From Corynebacterium kroppenstedtii DSM 44385 (GTDB taxonomy: Bacteria > Actinomycetota > Actinomycetes > Mycobacteriales > Mycobacteriaceae): a stretch of 64,000 bases of DNA. Below, piece by piece: positions 12,180-22,007 of this stretch (position 1 is its first letter; every line of letters starts with the position of its first letter). Location: NCBI RefSeq assembly GCF_000023145.1, contig NC_012704.1, forward strand, positions 1,674,001 through 1,738,000. The letters run 5' to 3'. The notes under the pieces were generated by a model that worked only from the letters and a program-made list of their open reading frames with translations, had not been told where the DNA came from and did no database searches. Made by a program: the position numbers and the translations under genes.

Positions 12180-12413
12180 CTATGCAGCGGAGGTAACCAG
12201 GCTCTTAATACGATCCGGGCGGAACCCCGACCAGTGCTCATCCTGAGCGACAACGACAGGGGCCTGCAAGTAGCCCAGAGCCATCACGTAGTCGCGAGCG
12301 TCGCTGTCCATGGTGATATCGACAGTTTCGTAGTCGACGCCTGCACGATCGAGAGCCTTCTTTGTAGCAGTGCACTGAACACAGGCGGGCTTGGTATAGA
12401 CGGTGACGGCCAT
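12180..12413 (-). CDS. nrdH: glutaredoxin-like redoxin NrdH
   Basis: 77 aa. Redox motif CVQC near residue 11 in the context YTKPACVQCTATKKALD, and the C-terminal WSGFRPDRI typical of NrdH. It is the electron donor to NrdE and is itself reduced by thioredoxin reductase. First gene of nrdHIE; the probable promoter and NrdR sites lie in the roughly 380 bp upstream. Confidence 0.95.
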   Translation of the reverse strand: MAVTVYTKPACVQCTATKKALDRAGVDYETVDITMDSDARDYVMALGYLQAPVVVAQDEHWSGFRPDRIKSLVTSAA

Positions 12414-12598
12414 AGAAAATTCTCCCTCTGTTGATGCACTACTTTTGCTGCGGCAATTGTTTATCGACGGGCACTTTTACCGCGAGAACGAGGTGATTAT
12501 CCTGCGGATCCTCACCCTTTGTTCGGCCCGTGCAACGGGAATTAACTCTATCCCACCGACGACAAAAACACAATAGATAGAATTTAAATCGGCGCACC

Positions 12599-12670
12599 AC
12601 CACTATATGTAGTAATTACAAAGACGAAATTCCAAGGTCGTCACTATTACGAATCACTACATGTATGCCG
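12599..12670 (-). promoter_or_regulatory. putative NrdR box pair upstream of nrdHIE
   Basis: Two related AT-rich sequences, CACTATATGTAGTA (12601-12614) and CACTACATGTATGC (12655-12668), 54 bp apart, resemble the known NrdR box ACACTATATATAGTGT. They lie about 190-255 bp upstream of nrdH. A third, weaker half (CACTATTACG) starts at 12642. The rest of 12414-12795 shows no gene. Confidence 0.4.
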
Positions 12671-12795
12671 CACCGACTTAAGCATCAGTTTTGCTACATA
12701 GATGTTCATTATCGACGGAGTGCACAACGTCATCCGTGAAGCACGATGCCTCCCCCAGGAAGCAGAGCGCTTCCGGACCACCCTGCCAGCGAAAC

Positions 12796-12834
12796 GCAAA
12801 AACCGGCAACCTTCCTAACGGAAAGCTGCCGGTT
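12796..12834 (-). terminator. terminator after rpmJ
   Basis: Read on the minus strand, a long stem (ACCGGCAGCTTTCCG paired with GGAAGGTTGCCGGT, loop TTA) is followed by TTTTTG. It isolates rpmJ from the nrdH promoter. Confidence 0.8.
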
Positions 12835-12919
12835 CGGCGCTTCTTCAGCGCTCAGCTCAATGTCGACCGTCGCTTTCTATACAGCTTTTGCTGCCTGCTG
12901 GCGACGGCTACTGAGTCAA

Positions 12920-13042
12920 TTAACCCTGGCGGGCCTTGAAACGAGGATCCTTCTTGTTGATCACAAAAACTTTGCCGTGACGGCGCACAACCTGAGCGCC
13001 CGGCTTGTTCTTCAGCGACCGAAGGGACTTACGGACCTTCAT
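12920..13042 (-). CDS. rpmJ: 50S ribosomal protein L36
   Basis: 40 aa, [17 protein letters not shown]... ending DPRFKARQG. It is the zinc-free (C-minus) form of L36: the zinc-binding Cys/His set is absent and basic residues remain. It is a structural protein of the large subunit. In many actinobacteria this form is an alternative copy used under zinc limitation; in corynebacteria it is often found alone like this. No Zur box was recognised upstream. It is divergent from nadE and has its own terminator. Confidence 0.92.
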   Translation of the reverse strand: MKVRKSLRSLKNKPGAQVVRRHGKVFVINKKDPRFKARQG

Positions 13043-13237
13043 CGGGCGCTCCTTTCTTCGTCGGCTGGGCTAGTAAAAGCCAACCACCTGTGGTGATCGG
13101 CCACTACACAACACAGTCTGGTGTGGATAATTCCTGCGAAATCATCGCAGTTCACCCACATGACTATGACACGAACCGCTATGGTACCGCGACCAGGCCG
13201 AAATCCAAAACTTTATGCCCAATTCCTCACCTACCCC

Positions 13238-13270
13238 ACACCGGTGTACGTCAATTACCGACACCGGTGT
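13238..13270 (+). promoter_or_regulatory. twin palindromes upstream of nadE
   Basis: The perfect 10-bp palindrome ACACCGGTGT occurs at 13238-13247 and 13261-13270, each followed by AC(G/A)TCA, with 23-bp periodicity, ending 33 bp before the nadE ATG. Spacing and symmetry suggest an operator for a dimeric regulator of nadE. The regulator is not identified. Confidence 0.45.
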
Positions 13271-13303
13271 ACATCAGCTGCCCAACCGTTTTACCATGGG
13301 GGA

Positions 13304-14140
13304 ATGACAAGCGATCTTCGCGACGACATACGACGCTCCCTCGGCGTCCAGTCCCCCATTGATCCACAGGAAGAAATCGGACGACGAGTTTCATTCCTGG
13401 CTGAGTACCTTATCTCCACGGAGGCTAGGGGCTTTATCCTGGGCATTTCGGGAGGCCAGGATTCGACGCTAGCCGGCCGCCTGGCCCAGCTCGCCGTCGA
13501 GCGTGTCCGCGAGCAAGAAGGAACCAAGGTACGCTTCCACGCGGTACGGCTCCCCTACGGAGAGCAGGCAGATGAGGACGACGCCCAGCGCGCTCTGAAC
13601 TTCATCGAGCCCGATCGGACCGTCGCCATCAATATCAAAGATGCTACCCAAGCGTTAACAAAGACGGTATCGGCGTCGCTAGGAATTCACTGTCTTACCG
13701 ATTTCAACCGGGGAAATGTCAAAGCGCGCATCCGCATGGTCGCCCAATATGCGGCGGCCGGGCAGCTTGGCCTCCTCGTCGTCGGCACTGGCCATGCCGC
13801 AGAAGCCGTGACCGGTTTTTACACCAAGTACGGTGATGGCGGCGCGGATATTCTCCCGCTCTCAGGCCTGACAAAACGGCAGGGTGCAGCGCTACTTCAG
13901 GAACTCGGCGCGCCCCCCAGCACGTGGAGCAAGGTTCCCACAGCGGACCTGGAAGACAACCGCCCCGCGCTGCCCGATGAAGACGCACTCGGCGTGACCT
14001 ACTCACAGATCGACGATTACCTCGAAGGCGTCGACGGGCTGCCGCAGGAAGCCATCGACCGCATCGAGCATCTCTACACGGTGAGCCGCCATAAGCGCAG
14101 CATGCCGGTGGCCCCTACCGACACATGGTGGAAGCAATAA
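13304..14140 (+). CDS. nadE: ammonia-dependent NAD synthetase
   Basis: 278 aa from the ATG at 13304. The frame is open further upstream, but homologous sequence begins at [11 protein letters not shown]. The ATP-pyrophosphatase loop [16 protein letters not shown] is near residue 46, and [23 protein letters not shown] binds deamido-NAD. There is no glutaminase domain, so it uses ammonia. It makes NAD from nicotinate adenine dinucleotide. The twin palindromes just upstream may control it. Confidence 0.94.
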   Translation: MTSDLRDDIRRSLGVQSPIDPQEEIGRRVSFLAEYLISTEARGFILGISGGQDSTLAGRLAQLAVERVREQEGTKVRFHAVRLPYGEQADEDDAQRALNFIEPDRTVAINIKDATQALTKTVSASLGIHCLTDFNRGNVKARIRMVAQYAAAGQLGLLVVGTGHAAEAVTGFYTKYGDGGADILPLSGLTKRQGAALLQELGAPPSTWSKVPTADLEDNRPALPDEDALGVTYSQIDDYLEGVDGLPQEAIDRIEHLYTVSRHKRSMPVAPTDTWWKQ

Positions 14141-14146
14141 TCTGTG

Positions 14147-14599
14147 CTAGTACTTCGTGCTCATGTACCGGTCAGGTTCGTCGCCGAGTTTGAAGTGACG
14201 GCCTGACACGGAGTCTGGGACGACCCGCACATAGTTGTATTTCAACGTGGGAAGCCACGGTTTGAGCTCAAGTTTGTCTGCTTCGTTGATCTCTGCCGTG
14301 CTGGTCAAACGATGTGCGCGACCGCGAATGACGACCGATGTGGCATCGGACTCGTCGAAAGAGTCAACCTCGAAAAGAACCTTATCGTTGACGGTCAGCG
14401 AGACCAGCTTTGACCCCTCTGACGTGCGGAAAAGGACGGACTTTGGACGCTCGCCGTCGCCGGGATCAACAACATAATTGACCGGGTAAATGTCAATGTC
14501 CTCACCGGACCTGACAACCAGGCGCCCTAGCTTTACAGAAGAGAGAAAGTCGAAGACTTCCTCGTCGGACAGTTCAGTGATGATGTTCTCGTCGCTCAT
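14147..14599 (-). CDS. pyridoxamine 5'-phosphate oxidase-fold protein
   Basis: 150 aa from MSDENIITEL. A split-barrel flavin-binding fold: GRLVVRSGEDIDIYPVNYVVD, VLFRTSEGSKL and VVIRGRAHRLTST are typical of the actinobacterial PPOX family, whose members bind FMN or F420. The substrate is unknown and it is not PdxH itself. The 3' end nearly abuts nadE (6 bp apart, convergent). A longer frame of 11 residues exists but lacks a ribosome site. Confidence 0.7.
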   Translation of the reverse strand: MSDENIITELSDEEVFDFLSSVKLGRLVVRSGEDIDIYPVNYVVDPGDGERPKSVLFRTSEGSKLVSLTVNDKVLFEVDSFDESDATSVVIRGRAHRLTSTAEINEADKLELKPWLPTLKYNYVRVVPDSVSGRHFKLGDEPDRYMSTKY

Positions 14600-14703
14600 G
14601 TGTCTATTCTGCTCTAAAAACACGTTCGTCACAGCGAAATCCCCCTTTCGGGTGCCGTCCCGACACGAGGAACGCCCTAGTCATGGTGTACGTTACGCGT
14701 CGG

Positions 14704-15555
14704 TTAGCGGGGTCGACGGGACCGTCTAACCGCTGAGCAGATACCCAAAAGCATAATCACTGCAGCCCACCCCATGACGTAGAGCAACGAGCCGTTACTG
14801 CTCCACGGTGGCTCGAGAGCTATCTCTTGGCCTGTGCCATAAATTCCGTTCAGAAACGGCATCCACCCCACAAGTTCACCCCCGTGAGGGACGAACACGA
14901 CAGCGTTCTCGATCAAGAGCGACCACACCGTGATAACGGTAATCGCGGCCGCCGGGACCGCAACGAGCGCACCGATTCCCACACCAATCCCACACGCTGC
15001 GACCGCATAGAGCGGCGCCGCCCACAAGAACCGCACGCCCTCGACGCTTGAGGCGGACACAGACCCGTACACCTGCGGATATAACGCCGGCAAGGCAACC
15101 ATCACCATGAGGACGGAGAAAAACGACCCGATGGCCGCAGCAACAGACACGACCAGCCAGCGAGCGATGATCGACGGGACTGGTCGTGGGTGCAGCACGG
15201 AGTCCAGCTCGCCAACAGGCCCTCGCATCGAGGAGGCCTGCGCGTAGGTCGCGACGACGGCATACATGGTGATTCCCAAGTAGATCACCCAATAGTTCGC
15301 GTTCGTCGTCGATACTTCGCGAACCTGAATCAAGCCACCGTTACCGTGCAGCGATTCCGCGACACCGCCGATAACCAGCGTCACCACCAAGGGCAGAACG
15401 ATGCCCAATGGCACGAGGACACGTATGAAAGGTCCTCGCCAGCCGCTTAGCCGCACCCACTCTGAAGCCCATGCGGAATAGAACGCGCGCCAGGGGAACA
15501 GCCCCGACTTTCGCGCGGCACTGTTGATCTGAGCGCTATCAGATCTGCCGGGCAT
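14704..15555 (-). CDS. ABC-2 type exporter permease
   Basis: 283 aa from MPGRSDSAQ; upstream in-frame sequence only reads through the ATPase gene in another frame. Six hydrophobic segments of about 20 residues are visible (for example VLVPLGIVLPLVVTLVIGG and VIMLLGICSA). The start overlaps the ATPase stop by 17 bp, so the two form a coupled two-gene exporter. Substrate unknown. Resembles corynebacterial ABC-2 permeases of lantibiotic or drug type only in layout. Confidence 0.7.
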   Translation of the reverse strand: MPGRSDSAQINSAARKSGLFPWRAFYSAWASEWVRLSGWRGPFIRVLVPLGIVLPLVVTLVIGGVAESLHGNGGLIQVREVSTTNANYWVIYLGITMYAVVATYAQASSMRGPVGELDSVLHPRPVPSIIARWLVVSVAAAIGSFFSVLMVMVALPALYPQVYGSVSASSVEGVRFLWAAPLYAVAACGIGVGIGALVAVPAAAITVITVWSLLIENAVVFVPHGGELVGWMPFLNGIYGTGQEIALEPPWSSNGSLLYVMGWAAVIMLLGICSAVRRSRRPR

Positions 15556-16435
15556 GACCACTCCCCCTACCAGCATTATTGCGGCCGACGGGCTCCGCGC
15601 CGTTGTGGCCAACAGCGACCGCGTGATTGAGCGCGCGGGGAATCGCGTCGATAAAAGCTTCTTCCAACGACGCATGAGTCCCGACAACATCGCGAACCGA
15701 ACCTTGCGACACAATCGTCCCGCCTTCAAGCAGAACCACCCTGTCCGCAGTCCGCTCCACATCCGCGAAATGATGCGACGCCACCACAACGCAGTGACCG
15801 CGCTCGGCCAGATCCCGCATCAAGGACCGCAACCACAACATGCCCGCGAGATCCAAGCCATTCATCGGCTCATCCATAATGATGTTCCGCGGCCACCCGA
15901 GCAGCGCAGTCGCAACGCCCAACCGCTGACGCATCCCGAGCGAATAACTACGCACTGGCCTATCCGCCACGGCCCCAAGCCCGACCCGCATAATCATGTC
16001 GTCGGCTTCATCCCAGGACAGTCTTTTTGCCGACGCTACCCAATGCAAATGATGACGCCCCGACTGCTTCATTTCGCTCGCCGTTGTATCCAGGAACACC
16101 CCCAATGAGCGGCCGGGCCCGTCCCATTTCCGCGGATCGACGCCATCCACGCTGACCGTTCCCGACGCGACAGGCACAATTCCGGCCATGATCTTTAACA
16201 GCGTCGATTTGCCCACACCATTAAGGCCAACGAGATACGTGATCGTGGAATTATCAAAACGCAGTGACACATCGGACAACGCGAAGTCGAGCCACCTGCC
16301 CCGTGTGGCTACGCTCCGGCCCTGAGCCGATCCGCGATGTGCGCCTGATCCGCGGCGTTTACTACTCGCCGTTCTGGACAAGAACCGACGGCTACCTGAG
16401 CCGACTTCATAACGAATGTTATCCAGCAGAATCAC
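15539..16435 (-). CDS. ABC transporter ATP-binding protein
   Basis: 298 aa. Walker A GLNGVGKST is near residue 70, a divergent signature SYSLGMRQRLGVA, and Walker B IIMDEPMNGLD. The C-terminal ~60 residues and an Arg/Ser-rich N-terminal stretch (about residues 12-45) are extra to the domain. The YSLGMRQR signature is the exporter form seen with ABC-2 permeases. It powers the overlapping downstream permease. Confidence 0.88.
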   Translation of the reverse strand: MILLDNIRYEVGSGSRRFLSRTASSKRRGSGAHRGSAQGRSVATRGRWLDFALSDVSLRFDNSTITYLVGLNGVGKSTLLKIMAGIVPVASGTVSVDGVDPRKWDGPGRSLGVFLDTTASEMKQSGRHHLHWVASAKRLSWDEADDMIMRVGLGAVADRPVRSYSLGMRQRLGVATALLGWPRNIIMDEPMNGLDLAGMLWLRSLMRDLAERGHCVVVASHHFADVERTADRVVLLEGGTIVSQGSVRDVVGTHASLEEAFIDAIPRALNHAVAVGHNGAEPVGRNNAGRGSGHARQI

Positions 16436-16486
16436 GACGCTGACCTTTTCTGAACACTCATGACGCCGATAACCTCAGCGTTTTCC

Positions 16487-17503
16487 CTAAGCGTTGCAAT
16501 AAATCGGGAGACCAACGGTTTTCACACCTTGACACATTGATGAACTAGCCAACCGCCAATTTCCATCCTTGTAAACAAAGTTGATAGGCATTGAAATGTC
16601 GGGAATTCCCGCAGAGAAAGAGTGAAGCTGAACAGTAATGGTGTCGCCGTTTCGCTCCATGGGCCCCGTCAGCCGGCTACCACCGCGTGGCGCGCGGAAT
16701 AGACCGATCCTCGAGACAGTCTTTGGAACGACCACGGCATCGGGTGCCTCAATATTCGCTTTCTTGGCTTCGTCCGAGGCATCGGTAGCAGTCAGGAAGT
16801 AAACAATCCCATTGAGTTCGTCGAGCGAAGGATTGGGGTCCGTCACCGTGTAGTTAGCCGGCAGTGGTGACGAGGGCGTCCACCTGCGGTTTCCGGAATC
16901 CGAGTCCGATACGCCGCTATCGTCGGAGTCGTCATCCCCGGCATTGGACTCATCCTGCCCATTCTGAGATGAATCGGAGTCCGAACCATTATCACTGTCA
17001 TTCGATCCAGACCCCGACCGTGATTCCAAATTCCCGCCCGACGACGACGCTTTCTTCCCCTCAGTGGGAGCGCCCAGGGCACCACCAGTGGATCCCTTGT
17101 TATTCCCGTTCTTATCGTGCCCGTTTTTACTGGAGGCATCTTTCGATTTCTTCGCACTTGACGGGACTGGCGACTTCTTGATGACCTTGTGCCCCTGCGC
17201 ATCGGTGGTCTCTTCCGCGACGTAGGCGGCTGAATCATCGTCTCCGTGGCGGGACAAACCGACAACGCCGATCGCCAGGATGACCGCCGCGACGATAGCC
17301 GCAACTCCGCCTGCCATCATGACGGTCGGCCAGTTCACGCGACGGTTCACGCCGCTCTGCTGCGCACTCTCTTCCATGCTGAAGTTTTCCGTCGGATCAT
17401 TATTGAGCTGGTCGCTGTAACTTGGCTCGCCATCGGAGCCTGGCTGGGATGGATCGAATTCTGACGGGCTGGACTGATCTGGACCCAGGCGATTGGAGGA
17501 CAT
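16487..17503 (-). CDS. membrane-anchored protein, Ser/Asp linker, Mtb12-like end
   Basis: 338 aa from MSSNRLGPDQ, chosen because AGGTGG lies 9 bases upstream. Order: a polar cytosolic ~60 aa, one membrane helix (MMAGGVAAIVAAVILAIGVVGL), an extracytoplasmic Ser/Asp/Gly/Asn-rich linker of about 110 aa with SD repeats, then a C-terminal ~110-aa domain (SLDELNGIVYF ... FVYKDGNWRLASSSMCQ) that resembles mycobacterial low-molecular-weight antigen Mtb12. Two Cys near the end could form a disulfide. Function unknown. A putative DtxR box lies in its promoter. Confidence 0.55.
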   Translation of the reverse strand: MSSNRLGPDQSSPSEFDPSQPGSDGEPSYSDQLNNDPTENFSMEESAQQSGVNRRVNWPTVMMAGGVAAIVAAVILAIGVVGLSRHGDDDSAAYVAEETTDAQGHKVIKKSPVPSSAKKSKDASSKNGHDKNGNNKGSTGGALGAPTEGKKASSSGGNLESRSGSGSNDSDNGSDSDSSQNGQDESNAGDDDSDDSGVSDSDSGNRRWTPSSPLPANYTVTDPNPSLDELNGIVYFLTATDASDEAKKANIEAPDAVVVPKTVSRIGLFRAPRGGSRLTGPMERNGDTITVQLHSFSAGIPDISMPINFVYKDGNWRLASSSMCQGVKTVGLPIYCNA

Positions 17504-17554
17504 GAGGGGCGCCACCTATGTGCAGTTTAACCTTGAACAAAAAGGGAGATGTGT

Positions 17555-17573
17555 GTAGATTAGCCTAACTTTT
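17555..17573. promoter_or_regulatory. putative DtxR (iron) box
   Basis: GTAGATTAGCCTAACTTTT matches the 19-bp DtxR/IdeR consensus TTAGGTTAGCCTAACCTAA at 14 positions, including the whole TTAGCCTAAC core. It sits between divergent genes starting at 17503 (-) and 17643 (+), where it could repress either under iron-replete conditions. Confidence 0.55.
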
Positions 17574-17642
17574 TAAATACGCATAATAATTTCTCATTTA
17601 ATATCTCGACGCGATCGAGGATTCAGACCTACCCTGGCGTCT

Positions 17643-18806
17643 ATGTCGGATAAGACGTTGGAAAACACATCATCAAACAAACCAGGATCACCCGACCACC
17701 CCTACTACTTCGCCGTCGTCGGGCTCGGGCAGATCGCGCAACAAGCCTTCCTTCCTGGACTCGCGCAATTACCAGAGGCGCAGCTAGCCGCCGTCGTTAC
17801 ATCGAATCCCGCAAAGGCCGAGCGTTATGACGTCCCTGGCTATTCCTATGACCGATACCAGGACCTCCTCAACTCCGGCGATATCGACGCTGTCTACGTT
17901 GCGACGCCGGTTGATCGCCATCGCGAATTCACAATTCCCGCACTTCACGCGGGCATTCCCGTGTTGTGTGAAAAGCCAATGGCTCCGTCGGTCGAGGATT
18001 GTCAGGCTATGATCGATGCGGCCAAGGAAACGGGCACGACGCTCATGCTTGCCTATCGGATGCATACCGACCCGTTCATGATTGACCTGGTCGAGCTCGT
18101 CCGCTCTGGCAAACTCGGCGATGCGCGTTACTTCACGTCGCAGTTCGGCCACACGATTAACCCGGAGAATCACCGAGCCAACCACGGATTCTGGGGTGGC
18201 CCGGTCCCCGATCTCGGGGTCTATGCGCTCAATATGGTTCGCAATCTGTATGAAGAAGAACCGACGACCGTCTACGCAATCGGCGGCCACCACGAGGGCA
18301 CCGGCCTGGACACCACCCCCACGGTCAGCGTTTCCCTTGGATTCGACAGCGGACGAACCGCCCAATTCACGGCGAGCTACTCGACATCCTCAGCCGAGGG
18401 CTTCACGCTGGCAGCCTCCAAGGGGACGGTGGTGTCCCCGTCGTCGTACATGTGGGGTGAAGGCTCTGACCTTCACGCGACTGTGTCGATTGCCGACGAA
18501 GAAGGCAGCGGTACCGACACCACCGAGGAATGGCACTACGACGCTAAGGATCAATTCGCTGGTGAGACGCGGTATTTCCTGACGTGCGTCAGCGAGAATA
18601 AGCAGCCTGAGCCCGACGGCGAGGAGGGTCTGCTCGATATCCGCGTCTGTGAAGCAGTGAAGGAATCGCTGGAAACCGGGCGTCCGGTCTCGCTGGAGCC
18701 TCGAACGCGGGAACGCCGAATTAGCGCTGATGAAGCACAAGAAATCCCCGCCCCGTCAAAGCCGGGCGAGGATGACATTGCTGTGAAAGCGACTGAGGAA
18801 CTCTAG
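17643..18806 (+). CDS. Gfo/Idh/MocA family oxidoreductase
   Basis: 387 aa. N-terminal Rossmann fold VVGLGQIAQQAFLPGL binds NAD(P); CEKPMAPS is the family's EKP motif with the catalytic Lys; the C-terminal half (ARYFTSQFGHTINPENHRANHGFWGGPVPDLGVYALN) is the substrate domain with a GG-DLG-Y pattern as in glucose-fructose oxidoreductase-like members. A 25-residue acidic tail follows. The likely substrate is a sugar or inositol, not predictable further. It shares the DtxR-box intergenic region with the divergent Mtb12-like gene. Confidence 0.85.
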   Translation: MSDKTLENTSSNKPGSPDHPYYFAVVGLGQIAQQAFLPGLAQLPEAQLAAVVTSNPAKAERYDVPGYSYDRYQDLLNSGDIDAVYVATPVDRHREFTIPALHAGIPVLCEKPMAPSVEDCQAMIDAAKETGTTLMLAYRMHTDPFMIDLVELVRSGKLGDARYFTSQFGHTINPENHRANHGFWGGPVPDLGVYALNMVRNLYEEEPTTVYAIGGHHEGTGLDTTPTVSVSLGFDSGRTAQFTASYSTSSAEGFTLAASKGTVVSPSSYMWGEGSDLHATVSIADEEGSGTDTTEEWHYDAKDQFAGETRYFLTCVSENKQPEPDGEEGLLDIRVCEAVKESLETGRPVSLEPRTRERRISADEAQEIPAPSKPGEDDIAVKATEEL

Positions 18807-18881
18807 CTCGCCGGGGTCTACCTCACCGGGGCCAGTTCAAACTCACCGGGGATTTATTCTCGCGGCGCCCCTCACCGGCGG

Positions 18882-19532
18882 TTACCCCTCGTGACCGCGT
18901 AAGAGATCCTCAAAATCGCGGGAGTGGTAAACGTTGACGCCGTCCTTGCGCTCGGGGGCCGACTCCGTCAGGTCAGGGCCAAATCCTTCCACGGCTCCCG
19001 TCGTCGCCAAGAGATAACCAGCAAGCTCAGACGCTGCGCGATTGGCCCGGCGCGTGAGGTCAGTCTCTTGGCCGAAATCCTCGGTAGCTGCGAAGACACC
19101 CGTGGGCATGACGGTGGCGCGCAAGTATGTAAACAGCGGGCGCATCGCGTAGTCGAGCATAAGCGCATGCCGAGGAGTACCCGCTGTCGCCGCGATCAGC
19201 ACCGGCATGCCGTTGAGAGCATTGGTATCCAGGGAATCCATGAACATCTTGAATAACCCGGTGTAGCTCGAGGTAAAGACCGGAGAGGCCGCGATGACAC
19301 CGTCGGCAGCGGAGAGCGTTTTCTTCGCTTGTGTGAGTTTCTCACCGGCCATACCGGTCGTCATCACTGTGGCTAGTTCGTTAGCAAGGGGCCGCAGGTT
19401 AATGATCTCAATCTCGACCGCATCGCCACGCTTGGACACCTGAGACTCTAATGCGCCAGTAATGGAATCAATGAGCATCTTGGTGTTCGAGGGCGTTCCC
19501 ACCCCTGCGTTAATAACCGCGACTTTCTTCAT
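18882..19532 (-). CDS. NADPH-dependent FMN reductase, CE1759 type
   Basis: 216 aa. Flavodoxin-like: VINAGVGTPSNTKMLIDSI is the phosphate loop, and ASPVFTSSYTGLFKMFMDSLD the FMN-contacting strand and helix. It reduces free FMN with NAD(P)H. It follows, 61 bp downstream and in the same direction, a luciferase-like monooxygenase that needs reduced flavin; the two occur together in many actinobacteria (the CE1758/CE1759 pair) and probably form a two-component oxygenase. The physiological substrate is unknown. Confidence 0.85.
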   Translation of the reverse strand: MKKVAVINAGVGTPSNTKMLIDSITGALESQVSKRGDAVEIEIINLRPLANELATVMTTGMAGEKLTQAKKTLSAADGVIAASPVFTSSYTGLFKMFMDSLDTNALNGMPVLIAATAGTPRHALMLDYAMRPLFTYLRATVMPTGVFAATEDFGQETDLTRRANRAASELAGYLLATTGAVEGFGPDLTESAPERKDGVNVYHSRDFEDLLRGHEG

Positions 19533-19593
19533 TATCCGTTACGCCTTTCTGGTTCGCCGATGTATTAATAGCTAGCTAAGAATGCACGGTAGC

Positions 19594-20721
19594 TTAACTA
19601 TTTTCTTCACGTGCCTTAACCGGCTGAACTAGATGGAACGGGGAATCCGGGCCTTCAGCAACCAGCGATGCGTGCGTCGGCGGATCTGACGGGACGTGCG
19701 CCGGACGTCGTGCCTCAAACTCGCGACGCAACACCGGAACAACTTCCTTACCCAGGATTTCGATCTGCTCCAGCACGTTCTCCAGCGGAACACCAGCGTG
19801 GTCCACCAGGAATAGCTGACGCTGATAGTCCCCGACCGCATCGGCGTACCCGAGGTATTTCTCGATCACCTGCTCCGGTGTGCCCACCATCAACGGTGTC
19901 ATGGCTTCGAACTCTTCGAGCGACGGACCATGTCCGTAGACCGGGGCGTTATCAAAGTAGGGGCGGAAGAACTTCTTTGCTTCTGCTTCGGTATCCGCCA
20001 TAAAGACGTGACCACCAAGGCCGACGATTGCCTGGTCTGCAGATCCGTGCCCGTAGTGCTCATAGCGCTCGCGGTAGAGCTTCACCATCTGCTGGGTGTG
20101 CTCGATATTCCAGAAAATGTTGTTGTGGAAGAAACCATCGCCATAATACGCAGCCTGCTCGGCGATTTCCGGCGACCGGATGGAACCGTGCCACACAAAT
20201 GGTGGCGTATCGTCCAACGGCCGCGGGGTGCTCGTGAAGCTTTGGAGCGAGGTGCGGAACTCGCCCTTCCAGTTCACCACCTCTTCACGCCATAGCCGAC
20301 GCAGCAGGTGATAGTTTTCGATGGCCAGCGGAATACCCTTGCGGATATCTTTTCCGAACCACGGGTACACCGCACCGGTGTTACCACGACCCATCATGAG
20401 ATCGATGTTGCCGTCAGTGAGGTGCTGCAGCATGGCGTAGTCTTCAGCGATCTTCACCGGATCATTTGTGGTGATCAGCGTCGTCGACGTTGAATACAGG
20501 AGTTTCGGATACTTGGCCGCGAGGTGCGCCAGTGCCGTCGTAGGGCTCGAGGAGAAGAACGGAGGATTGTGATGCTCGCCGATAGCGAAAACATCTAAGC
20601 CAACTTCTTCCGCTTTCTTGGCCATCGCGTCCCACGCCAGGATGCGCTCATGCTCGGTGGGCGCCTTTCCGGTGGTGGGATCCGTAGTGATGTCGCTAAC
20701 AGTGAATAGTCCGAACTGCAT
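19594..20721 (-). CDS. LLM-class flavin monooxygenase, CE1758 type
   Basis: 375 aa. A bacterial luciferase-like TIM barrel: MQFGLFTVSDI start, VFAIGEHHNPPFFSSSP (catalytic-region His residues), LMMGRGN and the late LVDHAGVPLENVLEQIEILGKEVVP helix. It uses reduced FMN from the downstream reductase to oxygenate an unknown substrate. First gene of the two-gene unit. Confidence 0.87.
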   Translation of the reverse strand: MQFGLFTVSDITTDPTTGKAPTEHERILAWDAMAKKAEEVGLDVFAIGEHHNPPFFSSSPTTALAHLAAKYPKLLYSTSTTLITTNDPVKIAEDYAMLQHLTDGNIDLMMGRGNTGAVYPWFGKDIRKGIPLAIENYHLLRRLWREEVVNWKGEFRTSLQSFTSTPRPLDDTPPFVWHGSIRSPEIAEQAAYYGDGFFHNNIFWNIEHTQQMVKLYRERYEHYGHGSADQAIVGLGGHVFMADTEAEAKKFFRPYFDNAPVYGHGPSLEEFEAMTPLMVGTPEQVIEKYLGYADAVGDYQRQLFLVDHAGVPLENVLEQIEILGKEVVPVLRREFEARRPAHVPSDPPTHASLVAEGPDSPFHLVQPVKAREENS

Positions 20722-20832
20722 CGTTCAATCCTTCCCTCGATAATGGGTAAAACCGTTTACATGACATATCAACAAAACATCATGAAAAGTATTCCCACAC
20801 CCCACTGACTGGTAAAACTGCAGCTAGCAAGC

Positions 20833-21876
<1,044 letters not shown>

Positions 21877-21880
21877 CTAA

Positions 21881-21953
21881 GGGGCTATGGCGCAGCTGGT
21901 AGCGCACCACACTGGCAGTGTGGGGGTCACGGGTTCGAGTCCCGTTAGCTCCA
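21881..21953 (+). tRNA. tRNA-Ala (GGC)
   Basis: A full cloverleaf can be drawn: acceptor GGGGCTA/TAGCTCC, D stem GCGC/GCGC, anticodon stem CCACA/TGTGG with loop CTGGCAG (anticodon GGC), T arm ACGGG-TTCGAGT-CCCGT and discriminator A. CCA is not encoded. Confidence 0.95.
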
Positions 21954-21960
21954 CAAAGAT

Positions 21961-21990
21961 TCCCTGGTCAGCGATGACCAGGGATTTTGT
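21961..21990 (+). terminator. terminator after tRNA-Ala
   Basis: Perfect 9-bp stem CCCTGGTCA/TGACCAGGG, loop GCGA, followed by ATTTTGT. It lies between the tRNA and the convergent pgm gene. Confidence 0.85.
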
Positions 21991-22007
21991 CGTATATGCC
22001 CAGGCCT

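Noticed and set aside
12920-13042. Zur-regulated alternative L36
   Set aside because: The zinc-free form fits, but no Zur operator is recognisable upstream and a second rpmJ cannot be tested in this window.
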